From assembly GCA_037138755.1 (NCBI GenBank), contig JBAXHT010000001.1:219805-283804 (forward strand): a stretch of 64,000 nucleotides of DNA. Reading direction: 5' to 3'. Of the stretch, positions 57,625 through 64,000 are shown in pieces (within the stretch, counting starts at the first letter, position 1; every line of letters begins with the position of its first letter). Origin of the DNA: Armatimonadota bacterium (GTDB taxonomy: Bacteria; Armatimonadota; Fimbriimonadia; Fimbriimonadales; Fimbriimonadaceae). The notes beneath the pieces are model-generated. The model was not told the DNA's origin and did not search any database. It worked only from the letters and a program-made list of their open reading frames with translations. A program made the translations under genes and the position numbers.

Positions 57625-58794
57625 CTATCTAAGCGCAACCAACGCCTGAGCGATATCCGCTTGCAGATCCTCCGGATCCTCTAAGCCGCAGAAGAGGCGG
57701 ATGAACCAGCGGGGCTTGTCGTAGTCGCAGGGCTTGACGTGCGACGCGACCACCAAACTCTCAAAACCGCCCCACGAAATTCCGCGACCGAACAGCTGGA
57801 GGCGGTTGCAGAAGTCCATGACCTTCGCCTTGTCGTCCTGAACCGTCTCGAATGAGAACAGGCCGGACGTGCCTTTCAAATTAGAGTTCACTAGATCGCG
57901 CTGTGGATAAGAATCAAGGCCCAAGTGGTGAACAACCTTGATCTCTGATTGCTGCTCCAGCCAACCCGCAACCTGATTCGCCGCAATCTCGTGCTGCTTC
58001 AGCCGAACCTTGAGGGTTCGCGTTCCTTGGGTGAACAGCCACGATTGAAATGGTCCCAAGAGTGAACCCATCAGCACAATTTCGTTCACAAGGAGCTTGT
58101 CGATATAGGCCGCTGAGCCGATGATCGCCCCGCCAGTTGCGTTGCTGTGGCCGCCGTAATACTTCGTCAACGAATGAACAACAACGTCGATTCCGAGGTC
58201 CAGCGGGCGCATGTGGAGCGGTGTATTGTAGGTGCTATCGATGATTGTCGTGATTCCGCGCGACCGTGCGAATGTCGCAACAGCTCCGACGTCTTGAAGG
58301 CGAAATGTTAAGGAGGTCGGACTCTCTAGGTAGATGAGGGACGTATTTTCGCGGCAGGCATCGATAATGGCCTGGGTGTCTCGTCCGTCGACCATCGTGC
58401 ACTCAACTCCGAATTTAGCGAGATAGTTCGTCAGCAGACCCTTGGCGGGGCCGTAAATGCCATCCACGGTGACGACGTGAGAACCTTGCTGCACTGCGCT
58501 CATGATCGCAATTGCCACCGCAGTCATGCCGGCCGAAAACACTTTGCACTTTTCTCCTCCCTCAAAGTGCGCGAGCTTGGTTTCCAGGAGTTCCAGGGTC
58601 GGATTGCTCACTCGGCTGTAGTGGTGTGGCGGGCCACCGGGGTTGTTGTACATGTTGTCCAGCAACTCCTCCATGGTTGGAAACACAAAGAGCGAGTTTT
58701 GATAGATCGGCGGAATCACGGCACCGATGTGCTTTTCATCCTCGCCGAAATGGGCTAGATCAGTTCCGAAACCGTACGATCCTGCGGGGGACAT
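57625..58794 (-). CDS. Trans-sulfuration PLP enzyme (cystathionine gamma-synthase/beta-lyase family)
   Basis: About 389 aa from the ATG at 58794, which has CATAAT 7 nt upstream (a TTG at 58800 is possible). The Cys/Met metabolism PLP domain shows HYSRVSNPTLELLETKLA (near residue 52), the GMTAVAIAIMSA helix (near 84), LIYLESPTSLTFRLQDV (near 148), IIDSTYNTPLHMRPLDLG (near 178) and the Schiff-base lysine in HSLTKYYGGHSNATGG (near 203). It could be MetB, MetC or a methionine gamma-lyase; length and motifs do not separate them. It is a single-gene unit. Confidence 0.88.
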   Translation of the reverse strand: MSPAGSYGFGTDLAHFGEDEKHIGAVIPPIYQNSLFVFPTMEELLDNMYNNPGGPPHHYSRVSNPTLELLETKLAHFEGGEKCKVFSAGMTAVAIAIMSAVQQGSHVVTVDGIYGPAKGLLTNYLAKFGVECTMVDGRDTQAIIDACRENTSLIYLESPTSLTFRLQDVGAVATFARSRGITTIIDSTYNTPLHMRPLDLGIDVVVHSLTKYYGGHSNATGGAIIGSAAYIDKLLVNEIVLMGSLLGPFQSWLFTQGTRTLKVRLKQHEIAANQVAGWLEQQSEIKVVHHLGLDSYPQRDLVNSNLKGTSGLFSFETVQDDKAKVMDFCNRLQLFGRGISWGGFESLVVASHVKPCDYDKPRWFIRLFCGLEDPEDLQADIAQALVALR

Positions 58795-58861
58795 GCACAA
58801 GATTATGAAGGATCAGGGAGACAAACCGACCCAATGAACCCGATTTCAAATGTTGGAAAGG

Positions 58862-59329
58862 CTAGCGTGGAAGACCGGGAAACATTTCGGAGGAGATTCC
58901 GCCTGGAACAACTTTCCATTTACCGCCTTCCTTCTCCATAGGTAGCTCATATTTTTCGTCGTAAGAACTGCCGCTTGCGAGGTTGCGCTGAACTTGGAGG
59001 GTCACCGAAGCCGAATCTTCGCTCGACTTCCTAGATCCGCTAATTCGCCATCCAAACGTATAGTACTTGCCCGCCGTGTTGACGCAGAAATCCCAGTCCT
59101 TGCTAAGCTTTTCGCGAGACGATTCAATCTCGGCTGGCTCAGTCTTGCCAATGTAGCTCAGCTCGGTCAGTTTCTTTGCATCGTGCTTGGCAAGTGCCGA
59201 CATGAACTGAGCTGCCACAGACCCAGGTTCTTCTTTTGCTAGCGCAAAAGCCCCTACGACTAGAACCAGCATCAAGATTAGCCCCAGCACCAAAAAATTG
59301 ACCGCACCACGAATTCGCATTTCCTTCAT
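58862..59329 (-). CDS. Membrane-anchored protein, NTF2/DUF4878-like (downstream of pair)
   Basis: The ATG at 59329 lies 5 bp after the stop of the upstream gene, giving 155 aa; a second ATG at 59320 is possible. One transmembrane anchor covers about residues 7-31 (AVNFLVLGLILMLVLVVGAFALA). The exported part starts with EEPGSVAAQFMSALAKHDAKKL, in the manner of DUF4878/NTF2-like domains, and ends with GGKWKVVPGG, typical of that fold. Function unknown. It is cotranscribed with the next gene upstream. Confidence 0.7.
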   Translation of the reverse strand: MKEMRIRGAVNFLVLGLILMLVLVVGAFALAKEEPGSVAAQFMSALAKHDAKKLTELSYIGKTEPAEIESSREKLSKDWDFCVNTAGKYYTFGWRISGSRKSSEDSASVTLQVQRNLASGSSYDEKYELPMEKEGGKWKVVPGGISSEMFPGLPR

Positions 59330-59334
59330 TAAAC

Positions 59335-59808
59335 CTAATTCACAAAGTTCGCTTGAATGGTTTTCGACGCATTCAACTTCCATTCACGCGCTCCTACGGG
59401 CTTTTCGACCACGTAAACAATTGGATATCTCACACCATCGGCATGGGAATAGACCACCACAACTCTGACTTCTCTCGGAAATCGGTCCGTTTTGGCGAGG
59501 CTGTAGCGCGCAGTGTTCCGGAACTCCTCGTAGAGGCCACTGATGACTCGCATCGAATTCTGATTGCCTGTCGTGTCTCTGGGAGACGCGCCGGGGTCTT
59601 CGATCATCAGTCCACGAATCTCAGCCCAACGCCAGTTTTGGATTCCTTTTCCCTCGAGCTGCTCGTCGTACATCGACTTCAGGGAGGTGTGGAGTGATCG
59701 GACCGTACTCTCCGGGCCGTAATTGCGGAGAGTCGCAAAAGGCACTGCAACCACGCCTGCCAGTAGCAATGCGGGGAAGAGTGAGGCTTTTGGCACGGTG
59801 AACTGCAT
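59335..59808 (-). CDS. Membrane-anchored protein, NTF2-like (upstream of pair)
   Basis: A 157-aa protein with an N-terminal transmembrane or signal segment (about residues 9-26, LFPALLLAGVVAVPFATL). The rest runs ESTVRSLHTSLKSMYDEQLEG, then a basic, Arg-rich centre, and closes with VGAREWKLNAS, so its layout parallels the downstream gene. Both may be NTF2-like domains exported as a pair. No family is recognised with confidence. TAATCT lies 12 nt before the ATG. Function unknown. Confidence 0.68.
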   Translation of the reverse strand: MQFTVPKASLFPALLLAGVVAVPFATLRNYGPESTVRSLHTSLKSMYDEQLEGKGIQNWRWAEIRGLMIEDPGASPRDTTGNQNSMRVISGLYEEFRNTARYSLAKTDRFPREVRVVVVYSHADGVRYPIVYVVEKPVGAREWKLNASKTIQANFVN

Positions 59809-59913
59809 CGCGACGAACTCAGATTACCAATCTTTGAACTTTTACATTTCAACGTCGTTTGTTGGCTCAAGGATTCCAAAAACATCCTAAAATAGAACAA
59901 GGTTGTAAACAAG

Positions 59914-61146
59914 ATGAGCGATTTTCTAAGCCGAAGAGATTTGATCAAGCATGGCGGCATGATTGCCGTCGGACTAGCCGCTCCGCGATGGCTCTCCACA
60001 ATTGCCGAAGCTGACGTTGCTCGGGTGGCACAGGGCGGAAAGATCTCAGCCGATACAGTGCTCGTGGTCTGCCAGCTTTCGGGCGGGAACGACGGCCTTA
60101 ATACGGTTGTTCCTTACGCAGATTCGCTGTACTACAAGGCTCGACCAACTTTGGCGCACAAGGAAGATGCCGTTCTCAAGATCAACGAGCAGCTTGGCTT
60201 CCACCCCAACATGAAGGGAGTTCATGGTTTGTACAAACAGGGCAAAGTTGCGGTTATCCAAAACGTTGGATATCCGAAGCCAAATCGTTCCCACTTCAAG
60301 TCAATGGACATCTGGCAGTCGGCATCGCCGGACGATAAGCTGAAGTACGGCTGGCTTGGGCGACACGTTGACAGCAAGCTCCGTAACGGCGCGGTGAACC
60401 CGGTCATGACCCTCGGTCTTTCGACTGAAAAGCCTTTGGCACTTGCTGGTGAAAAGGCTTCGATTCCATGCTTTGCATCGCTCGCCGATGTTTCCAACAT
60501 GCTGGGTGACAAGGACTCCGAGCGAATGCTTCGAGAAATTCAAGGTGCGGACGCCATGATGGATTCACCAACCCGAGTCGTTCAACAGGCCAACAAGTCT
60601 GCGCTCGATGCGATGTCAGTGTTGTCGAAGCAGCTTTCAACGTTCACACCGAAGCAGACCTATGGAGACGACGCCTTCGGCAAGGGCTTTAAGCAGATTT
60701 CTCAGCTCATCGGAGCATCGCCGGCGACACGAGTGGTCTACTTCTCAGCGGGCGGATTCGATACCCACGCTCGTCAGGCAGACGCACACGGCAAGCTGAT
60801 GGAAAACTTCAGCAACGCAGTCACCGCATTCCAAACCGAGATGGAAGCAATCGGAAAAGCTGACAAAGTCATCGTCCTCGTCTTCTCCGAGTTCGGACGA
60901 CGAGTTACCGAGAACGCTTCGCAAGGTACCGACCACGGCGCGGCATCTTCGATGTTCGTTATCGGCTCAAAGGTTAAGGGCGGCGTGTACGGCGGCTCTC
61001 CAAACTTGACGGATTTGCAGGACGGCGATATCAAATTCAAAATCGACTTCCGCGAAGTCTACGCAGCGGCACTGGATAACTGGATGGGCGGCGACAGCGA
61101 GCTCGTCCTCGGCCAGAAGTTCACCCCGCTTGGAGTGATAAAGTAA
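59914..61146 (+). CDS. DUF1501 family protein with Tat signal
   Basis: A 410-aa protein. The N-terminus FLSRRDLIKHGGMIAVGLAA carries a twin-arginine motif (S-R-R-D-L-I-K) and a hydrophobic stretch, so it is exported folded by the Tat pathway. The DUF1501 domain (sulfatase/alkaline-phosphatase-like fold) shows VVCQLSGGNDGLNTVVPY (near residue 49), SHFKSMDIWQS (near 127), SAGGFDTHARQ (near 276) and VFSEFGRRVTENASQGTDHG (in blocks near 324). The family is common in Planctomycetes and Armatimonadota; no substrate is assigned. AAGG lies upstream of the ATG, with TAAAAT further up. A converging gene follows, across a hairpin. Confidence 0.9.
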   Translation: MSDFLSRRDLIKHGGMIAVGLAAPRWLSTIAEADVARVAQGGKISADTVLVVCQLSGGNDGLNTVVPYADSLYYKARPTLAHKEDAVLKINEQLGFHPNMKGVHGLYKQGKVAVIQNVGYPKPNRSHFKSMDIWQSASPDDKLKYGWLGRHVDSKLRNGAVNPVMTLGLSTEKPLALAGEKASIPCFASLADVSNMLGDKDSERMLREIQGADAMMDSPTRVVQQANKSALDAMSVLSKQLSTFTPKQTYGDDAFGKGFKQISQLIGASPATRVVYFSAGGFDTHARQADAHGKLMENFSNAVTAFQTEMEAIGKADKVIVLVFSEFGRRVTENASQGTDHGAASSMFVIGSKVKGGVYGGSPNLTDLQDGDIKFKIDFREVYAAALDNWMGGDSELVLGQKFTPLGVIK

Positions 61147-61153
61147 CCTCCGA

Positions 61154-61181
61154 AGCCCCTCTCCTGGGAAGGGGAGGGGCT
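61154..61181. terminator. Bidirectional hairpin between DUF1501 and DUF1080 genes
   Basis: AGCCCCTCTCC (61154-61164) pairs with GGGGAGGGGCT (61171-61181), an 11-bp stem with one G-U pair and a 6-nt loop. It lies 8 bp after the DUF1501 stop. There is no T-run, and it resembles dispersed palindromic repeats found in many genomes. Confidence 0.55.
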
Positions 61182-61206
61182 AAGGTGACGGAGGCAAAGC
61201 CAGCAG

Positions 61207-61866
61207 TTACTTAAGCTTAATCAGCCAGAGTTTTCGAAATTCGACTTCCGATCCTTCCGCCTGAATCGCAATTTGCCCGCTTCGAGCGGTGCAGTCCGTT
61301 CCCTCGTTCACTACGACATCGTTCACCCAAACTTTGACTGAAGAACCTCGGCATTCGATTGACATCGAGTTCCACTCTCCGAGTGGGTTTTCGGTACCGT
61401 CGGTCAGGTTCTTGATCCGTCGCTCTTTGCCCTCGGTGACCCCCCAGTTGGCCTTCGGTCCTCGGCGGGCTTCCATGTCAGGCACAGTGACTTCCTCGCC
61501 GATGCACCAAAAATCTCCGGCATCACCGCTTTGCATCTGCACCTCAAGAGATTGAGGGAACATCCCGTAGAGCATGCGTGGTTTGGAGGCGTGGACCAGC
61601 ACACCGCAGTTCCCTGGCTTATTGGCGAATCTGTACTCAACTTCCAGTCGGTAATTCTCGTACTTCCGGTCGGTGATCAAGTGTCCACCGGGAGAGCCAA
61701 GGCTCACGAGCATCCCATTTCGTACAATAAATGGCATCCTCGCCATTTTGTCTTTGTCCATTTCTGGAACATCTGCGTGCCAGCCTCTTAGATCCTTTCC
61801 GTTGAAAAGAGAAACTGGCTTGCTATGTTGACCGGTGAGCAGAATCGCGGCGAGCATTGTCGTCAT
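61207..61866 (-). CDS. DUF1080 (3-keto-disaccharide hydrolase) domain protein
   Basis: The ATG at 61866 has TACAAT 6 nt upstream and gives 219 aa; a longer frame to 61983 overlaps the GH43 gene and lacks a leader. A short signal-like stretch (MTTMLAAILLTG) precedes VSLFNGKDLRGWHAD (near residue 18), the defining start of DUF1080. Then come NYRLEVEYRFANKPGNCGVLV (in blocks near 67 and 78) and EWNSMSIECRGSSVKVWVNDVVVN (in blocks near 162 and 173). The fold is a concanavalin-like jelly roll, and the family is linked to exported sugar hydrolysis in Planctomycetes-like bacteria. Confidence 0.87.
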   Translation of the reverse strand: MTTMLAAILLTGQHSKPVSLFNGKDLRGWHADVPEMDKDKMARMPFIVRNGMLVSLGSPGGHLITDRKYENYRLEVEYRFANKPGNCGVLVHASKPRMLYGMFPQSLEVQMQSGDAGDFWCIGEEVTVPDMEARRGPKANWGVTEGKERRIKNLTDGTENPLGEWNSMSIECRGSSVKVWVNDVVVNEGTDCTARSGQIAIQAEGSEVEFRKLWLIKLK

Positions 61867-61909
61867 GCGAGAATTGTAGCCGAGAATTCCGTGTCCGACA
61901 GAAGGAGGA

Positions 61910-63421
61910 CTAGGCCGAGATGCGGAAGAAGTCGAAATCCGCGTGGCCGCCGGACTGAATCGTGGCCATGTTGAACAATCCAAATCGGCAACCCATGAAA
62001 TGGCTGAGTTCGTAGCGCAGCTTAATCGGTTCGCCGAGCATGATCCAATTCCTCCCGTCTCGAGAAAAAGAGAACGAGCAAAGATCGGCTTGGTTTCGGA
62101 AGTCGCATGCCATTCTCAGATACGCAACCTTTTCGGACAGTGGCACGGTCGCAACAAGTTTCGGTTTGCCCGAGGTCCCAGAGACGACGACGACCTCGCG
62201 AATGTCTCCGTTACGCCTGATCCCGATGTATCCATACTTGCCCATAAGCGCGACTATGCCGGCAGCGTCGCCGTCTTTGAGATTGGATGAATCCAATCGG
62301 ACTGTGCCAGTGCACGTCGGTCCAAACGTTCGTTGAGTCAACGTGTTCCGGGCCTGGGTGACTATTGGATCAACCCGGCAAGTTCGAATACGCAGCCACC
62401 CCGGCCTTTCGCTTACCGACCAATTGCTGGGGTCCGGATTGTGGTTCCACTGCCATTCAATTGCCAACTTCTTGCTTCGAAACTCGTCGGAACGAACGAT
62501 GCCTTTGAGGTCAGCCTGGCCGGGTAATAGGTCGGCGGAATGCGGAATCAGTTCGCCCGATCCAATGACGGGCCAGCCATCTTCCCAATGCATTGGCAGC
62601 ATGTACGGAATGCGACCAACTGCCCCACGATCACCGAACATATTTGTATACCAGCGGCCATCGGGTGTGTCGACGATGCCGCCTTGAGCGATGCCTTGAT
62701 CGGCAAGAAAGACTCGCCCTTCGTATGGACCTAGCAAGGAATCGGAACGATGGACGACCTGGGTCCGCATTCCACCTCTGGGCCAGACGATGTTGAATAG
62801 GTAGTATTTGCTGTTGACTTTGAAGAGCTGCGATCCTTCGCCCATCAGGCCGGTTTTTGCACCAGTCGGCGCCGCAGCGTCTTCGATAATGACCTGGTCG
62901 ATCCCACCCGGTTTGAGGCCACTCAGGTCGTCCTTCAACTCCTGAATCCTGATCTTCCCGACCCCGTGAATCAGGTACGCCTTGCCTTCGTCGAACACAA
63001 GCGAGTGATCGTGGATCGCGGGTGAGAATTCGATCTTCTTCCATGGTCCCTTGTCAGGCGTTTTGGTCGAGAAGATGTAGGTCTTTCCGGTGGTGTTGCT
63101 GAAGGTGGAGCAATAGAACGTTCCATTGTGAAACCTCAGTGAGCTGGCCCAGGTCCCCTTCCCGTACTCGTTCTTTCCGTCTAAGAGGTCCTGCCGAGGG
63201 CTACTTCCGAGGTCATCGTAGCAGTAGCTCACGATCCGCCAATTCACCAGATCGCTCGACTTCATGATCGGCACACCGGGATTCATGTGCATCGTCGTGC
63301 TGCTCATGTAGTAGTCCCTCCCCGCCCGAACCACCGAGATATCCGGCACGTCCGCCCAAATTGTCGGGGTGGGAACAACGGGATTCTGGCTCATGGTCGC
63401 GTAGGCGAGAAGGGTAAGCAT
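61910..63421 (-). CDS. GH43-like glycoside hydrolase (beta-xylosidase/arabinofuranosidase)
   Basis: The ATG at 63421 gives 503 aa with a weak leader (MLTLLAYATMSQ). The five-bladed propeller shows the three acidic residues of GH43: the base aspartate in WADVPDISVV (near residue 24), the pKa-modulating aspartate in HDHSLVFD (near 132) and the acid glutamate in GEGSQLFKV (near 190). GGIVDTPDGRWY (near 250) is also typical. A C-terminal beta-sandwich (about 330-500, TLTQRTFGPTCTGTVRL) matches the GH43 subfamily with a DUF1349/concanavalin-like module. It likely removes xylose or arabinose from plant glycans and belongs functionally with the GH127 enzyme and xylB. Confidence 0.88.
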   Translation of the reverse strand: MLTLLAYATMSQNPVVPTPTIWADVPDISVVRAGRDYYMSSTTMHMNPGVPIMKSSDLVNWRIVSYCYDDLGSSPRQDLLDGKNEYGKGTWASSLRFHNGTFYCSTFSNTTGKTYIFSTKTPDKGPWKKIEFSPAIHDHSLVFDEGKAYLIHGVGKIRIQELKDDLSGLKPGGIDQVIIEDAAAPTGAKTGLMGEGSQLFKVNSKYYLFNIVWPRGGMRTQVVHRSDSLLGPYEGRVFLADQGIAQGGIVDTPDGRWYTNMFGDRGAVGRIPYMLPMHWEDGWPVIGSGELIPHSADLLPGQADLKGIVRSDEFRSKKLAIEWQWNHNPDPSNWSVSERPGWLRIRTCRVDPIVTQARNTLTQRTFGPTCTGTVRLDSSNLKDGDAAGIVALMGKYGYIGIRRNGDIREVVVVSGTSGKPKLVATVPLSEKVAYLRMACDFRNQADLCSFSFSRDGRNWIMLGEPIKLRYELSHFMGCRFGLFNMATIQSGGHADFDFFRISA

Positions 63422-63515
63422 TCTCAAGTGCGAGTTTACATAGAAACGTATCTCATTCGCCCTTGAGATAGTGCTTCTCCAACAATCCCTCAATCCGGGC
63501 CGTTAGCCAGCACAT

Positions 63516-64000
63516 TCAAAGGTTTATGGCAGGAGTTAACTGCACATTGGATCCGTTCGGCAAACGAACCTGCAAGAAAAGCACAAGACCTATCGCGGAG
63601 GATTTATAGCTCGATTTTTGAAGAATGTTGTCAATCCGCTTGGGTTCGACTCCATTAACTTCAAGATTGAACTTTAGGCTTTCGCGAAATCTGTTGATTT
63701 CACTCTCCGTCGGGGCGGTTCGTTGCTCGAGGGGAAACCGAAATTTGTCTAGCTTATAAAGTATTTGATCCAACTCTTTCGACTTCTCCCTGAGTTCCGT
63801 TCGTATGAGCTCTTTTGCTTCCGCCACTGTTTCCGACAGAATGCGCGAAGTGAGATTCATATCATTTATGCCAACATTTAAAGAGTTCAGTTGTAGTTGG
63901 TAGCCTCGGTACCTACTGAAACTTCCGCCCAGCAATAGGCTGTCGGGCTGCGCTACTTGAGCGCAGGGTGTCGAGGCTGAGCTTGACTTTTGGCCAGGGC
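63516..64000 (-). CDS. Exported protein of unknown function, 5' end outside window
   Basis: The frame is open from the last base of the window to the TAA at 63516, so the start lies beyond the right edge; internal starts at 63935 (TTG) and 63860 (ATG) exist but cut into conserved-looking sequence. About 161 residues are visible. The first are Ser-rich (QKSSSASTPCAQVAQPDS), like the region just after a signal peptide. Then comes a helical stretch (AEAKELIRTELREKSKELDQIL), and the end is beta-rich (IGLVLFLQVRLPNGSNVQL). No family is recognised. The frame choice rests on the absence of stops over 485 bp. Confidence 0.55.
   Translation of the reverse strand, partial: PGQKSSSASTPCAQVAQPDSLLLGGSFSRYRGYQLQLNSLNVGINDMNLTSRILSETVAEAKELIRTELREKSKELDQILYKLDKFRFPLEQRTAPTESEINRFRESLKFNLEVNGVEPKRIDNILQKSSYKSSAIGLVLFLQVRLPNGSNVQLTPAINL

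Overview
The window is a densely packed bacterial chromosome segment with no insertion sequence, integrase, phage gene or CRISPR array. The gene content suggests a diderm (LPS-bearing) environmental heterotroph. It has heptose-phosphate genes (GmhA, GmhB), an undecaprenyl-phosphate sugar transferase, an LptD-like outer-membrane candidate, many secreted Gly-rich and PQQ-propeller proteins, DUF1501/DUF1080 proteins as in Planctomycetes-like lineages, and glycoside hydrolases. Together with c-di-AMP genes (CdaA/CdaR), an S1 protein with a long acidic N-terminus, and competence genes (DprA, ComEA), my best guess is Armatimonadota (Fimbriimonas-like). That is inference from gene content, not a measured placement.

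Layout. 1-1184: the 3' end of a sensor histidine kinase, then a secreted Gly/Gln-rich protein. 1278-6235: a seven-gene + strand chain in which each gene overlaps the next by 4-8 bp (hisN-like, ruvX, mltG, yqeG, gtrA, aroE, Sua5/tsaC). 6282-10053 (-): quinoprotein-like propeller, dprA, nagA. 10082-19816: polysaccharide deacetylase, a CXXCH protein paired with a second propeller, a GH127 enzyme, and a secreted GH5-like hydrolase whose stop overlaps nadB. 19806-28537 (-): four large envelope or secreted proteins (unknown; Big-1 plus LptA/LptD-like; FlgD-tailed; CsgG/FlgT-like), two with clear hairpin terminators. 28730-32461 (-): coaE, rpsA, xylB. 32488-37150 (+): ppx, comEA, a formiminotransferase-like gene, purK, deoB.

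37290-41631 (+): two SDR epimerases, an LhgO-like oxidase and an AAC(3)-like acetyltransferase, probably for sugar modification. A tRNA-Pro(GGG) gene with encoded CCA follows on the minus strand. 41779-45158 (-): a TPR protein, a membrane protein and a barrel-like secreted protein. 45234-50179: a surface-glycan locus (gmhB, gmhA, sugar transferase, an antisense formyltransferase, DegT-type aminotransferase, wecB). 50180-50634 is a structured non-coding stretch. It is followed by a cassette of four small membrane proteins, three of which share an N-terminal ELxP motif (50635-52596). 52823-55793: DUF3303, cupin, GNAT acetyltransferase, cdaR, cdaA. 55874-64000: pheA, DUF6714, a trans-sulfuration PLP enzyme, two small anchored proteins, DUF1501, DUF1080, a GH43-like enzyme and a partial gene running off the right edge.

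Two themes recur. Within transcription units, genes are coupled by ATGA, GTGA or TTGA overlaps. At the heads of many units there is no Shine-Dalgarno site; instead a -10 box (TAnnnT) lies only 6-9 nt before the start codon, which predicts widespread leaderless transcripts. The candidates I find least explained by known families are the four-gene membrane cassette with its repeat/hairpin leader, and the Big-1/LptD-like envelope cluster.
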